Made by a program: the position numbers and the translations under genes. The notes beneath the pieces are model-generated. The model was given only the letters and a program-made list of their open reading frames with translations, had not been told where the DNA came from and did no database searches. Source: Phoenix dactylifera (Eukaryota > Streptophyta > Magnoliopsida > Arecales > Arecaceae). From it: 64,000 bases of DNA. The stretch is from contig NC_052393.1 of the NCBI RefSeq assembly GCF_009389715.1, positions 5,146,001 to 5,210,000 of the forward strand, in the 5' to 3' direction. Positions 61,841 to 64,000 of the stretch are shown here, in pieces. Numbering within the stretch: position 1 is the first letter of the stretch; the number at the start of each line of letters is the position of its first letter.

Positions 61841-62880
61841 AAAATAGTTATTTTCAAATAAATTTAGTAAATGATTGAAATTGCAAACAACTTGAGGTAG
61901 ATATTGGTTTTGGAGGATATTCATGATTTGAGATGTCGGCCGAGACAATTTATATAACATTTTTTTTTTGGGAAGCCACAAAATCTAATGTATGAAATCT
62001 AATTGCCCTATGTACTATTTTGCACTTATGCCTTGTGACATACATTTACATGCAAATTAAGGTAGATGCAAGTTGCAAGTTGTTACAACCCAGAATCTCA
62101 TCCAGAAATACTAGCGAAGAAGTATTATTTGAGTTTCTTGATCCTGTATAAGTACCTAAAATATATCCAGCGAATAACCAATGATTACTAAACATACGTC
62201 TGCATGGTCCTCACATACTCCCTCCGTTTAAGCCTTGACGTCCTCATGGTGAACCCCAATGGATTATTGCTACAATGTCCCCTAATCTTTATAGGTTATG
62301 GGCCGAGTCTACTCTGATATTATTTATAACCATCTAAGACCTCACCCAAAAAGACTAGCCGGAAGATATTATTCGAATTTCTTGATCCTGTATAAGTACC
62401 TAAGATCTACGCATGCACGATTCTCACACAAATCATGATCCGTTCCATGTCACCAACTGAATAAATATTGCGGATTAGAATAGAACATGTCAATGCATCT
62501 TTTGCCACATGTAATTATTAAATATTTCACAATACACGGATGGCTCAAGATGCAAGAATGATGATTTAAGATTAAAACAGTCCAATTGAAGCATGTAATG
62601 GAGAGACGACATTGGATGCTTGTTTCCATGGCCACATAAGCCCTTGTTTTTGAACTTTCTTGAGGTAGGGTTTTTCCCAAAATTCAAATCGTTAATTAGA
62701 CGGTGTCGGCAGACGCCATGGGCCTCAACGCGGGAGTGACGTGTCATCTCCCTGTGAGTTTCCCGTTGAGTCCGGCCCAGCGGCGCACCTTTTTTTTTAT
62801 CTCCAAGCAATTCTTTTAAGAATTAAAGAGAGAGAAACATTTTGGTACCCTAATTGCGAGATATTCCTTGTACACCTATA

Positions 62881-62992
62881 AATTTACCGAAACACCCATG
62901 TTTAACGAGTGGTCATAGTACATATCTACATATACATACATATATATATACAAATTTACGGAAACACCCATGTTTAACAAGTGGTCATAGTG
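62881..62992. repeat. Direct duplication, 40-bp unit, spacing 72 bp
   Basis: ATTTACCGAAACACCCATGT at about 62881 and ATTTACGGAAACACCCATGT at about 62953 both continue into TTTAAC(G/A)AGTGGTCATAGT. The copies are separated by TA-rich spacer. Confidence 0.85.
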
Positions 62993-63002
62993 TGTGTGTG
63001 TG

Positions 63003-63061
<59 letters not shown>
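62993..63061. repeat. Compound (GT)n(CA)n(TA)n microsatellite
   Basis: Uninterrupted runs of GT, then CA, then about 20 TA dinucleotides. Confidence 0.9.
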
Positions 63062-63067
<6 letters not shown>

Positions 63068-64000
63068 AATTAGCAATAATAAAGAAAAGGAGATCAAGCT
63101 TAGAAAGTCTGCCTACAACCACAAGCAATAATGAATTAACAGTCTCATGATCATTTTAGATACATTTAACAAAAATTATAATAATAAGTTATACACTTTT
63201 TTGAATATCTCAGATTATTTTATAAAATAGTAATATGTGCTTGAAAATCATTTGATCAAAAAAATCAATAACAGTTAATAAAATGTCACTAACTTTATAT
63301 ATTATTATTTTGATTGAGGCTTAATTCAAGTAATCAACGCCTTTTTTAGGATTTTTCAACTTATAACAAGTGCAACGCATCAAGAAATTTTTAGTTATAT
63401 ATTTTTTTTGAGAGAAACTAATAATATAATATTTATGTTACATGACTCGGAGATTTTTGGAGCTATTTGTGATTTTAGATTGGGTGTTTGGATTTCATGA
63501 TGTTATGCCAATAAAATGTCATGCCTATAACTGAAAGTTCTGAAAAAATACTATGTTGTATGAGACGTAATTTTTGTAATTTTGTGTTGCACAATGCATA
63601 TAATATAAATTCTTTTCAATTTTTATAAACAAAGAAAAAGTAAAAATTATTTAGTTGTAAAAAATAATAAATATTTATATATAACTATCTAAATTAAAAT
63701 TATTTAAGATCTATTAGCAAATCTCAAACTTTCAATAGGAATATGGCTATTTGGATGCATTTTGGTTAATTTTTTCTTCCTTAAAAAGAATATGATACGC
63801 GGAAGTCAGAAATTCCACGAAAGAAGGCTAAAACGGTAATTTCATATCCAAAATAACCCTGGGAGAATCTTTTTTTTCCCATTACAAATATAGATCGGGG
63901 TTTTCGCCCACCAATCCATACCCTTCTCTCTCTTTTTTTGGTAAAATACCCTTCTCTCTCTGTAAACGCCTTTTAAGCGGCTCTCCCTCGTATTCTCTCC

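Larger units (their letters stand above)
61841..64000. other. AT-rich intergenic DNA to the end of the window
   Basis: No gene was recognised. Visible items are two diverged copies of a repeat sharing TTCTTGATCCTGTATAAGTACCTAA (about 62100-62175 and 62335-62440), a direct duplication with a microsatellite near 62.9-63.1 kb, and CT-rich DNA from about 63,900 that could be the promoter or 5' UTR of a gene beyond the window. Confidence 0.5.

Noticed and set aside
62854..63097. Frames near 62.9-63.1 kb
   Set aside because: Built from the TA/CA microsatellite and the adjacent direct duplication.

Overview
The window is nuclear DNA from a flowering plant. Four protein-coding genes have GT..AG introns, many introns are long (up to about 2.6 kb), and LTR retrotransposon, LINE, SINE and TIR-element remnants lie between and inside the genes. 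The single-exon F-box gene has a very GC-rich 5' half that fades towards its 3' end, which is typical of monocots. The long introns and AT-rich intergenic DNA suggest a non-grass monocot such as a palm; that placement is inference.

Layout. (1) 1-3827, + strand: the last two coding exons of a plastid/xylose-symporter-like sugar transporter that begins upstream of the window. (2) 5121-10640, - strand: a complete seven-exon transmembrane-9 (nonaspanin/EMP) gene close to Arabidopsis TMN1, 588 aa. (3) 12405-12640: a decayed partial copy of the neighbouring F-box gene, then the intact F-box/DUF295-like gene at 13162-14304. (4) 14305-20845: gene-poor DNA with a LINE relic and microsatellites. (5) 21027-35529, + strand: a complete eleven-exon OSCA/CSC1 mechanosensitive channel gene, 759 aa, whose introns carry a TIR element, a MITE and a LINE tail. 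(6) 39005-52309: a 13.3-kb Ty3/gypsy element of the Tat (Retand/Ogre-like) type, with 1196-bp LTRs, a 5-bp target duplication, a gag-pol frame broken by three nonsense codons, two tandem-repeat arrays, and a spliced antisense gene with its own TATA-like box. (7) 53414-59413, + strand: a complete six-exon 4-coumarate:CoA ligase-like acyl-activating enzyme (558 aa) ending in the peroxisomal signal SKL. (8) 59942-61063: a hAT-like non-autonomous element that has captured a fragment resembling a PPR gene. (9) 61458-61729: a SINE with a 16-bp target duplication, then AT-rich repeat-bearing DNA to the end.

The host genes do not form a functional cluster. They are ordinary neighbours: a sugar carrier, an endomembrane sorting protein, an F-box adaptor, an osmosensing calcium channel and a peroxisomal CoA ligase. 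The part most worth a second look is the Tat element, for its antisense spliced gene, repeat arrays and C-to-T-type decay. The small mobile elements that captured or duplicated gene parts come next. All exon boundaries were read by eye from splice dinucleotides and family homology; exon lengths sum to whole codons for all three complete multi-exon genes.
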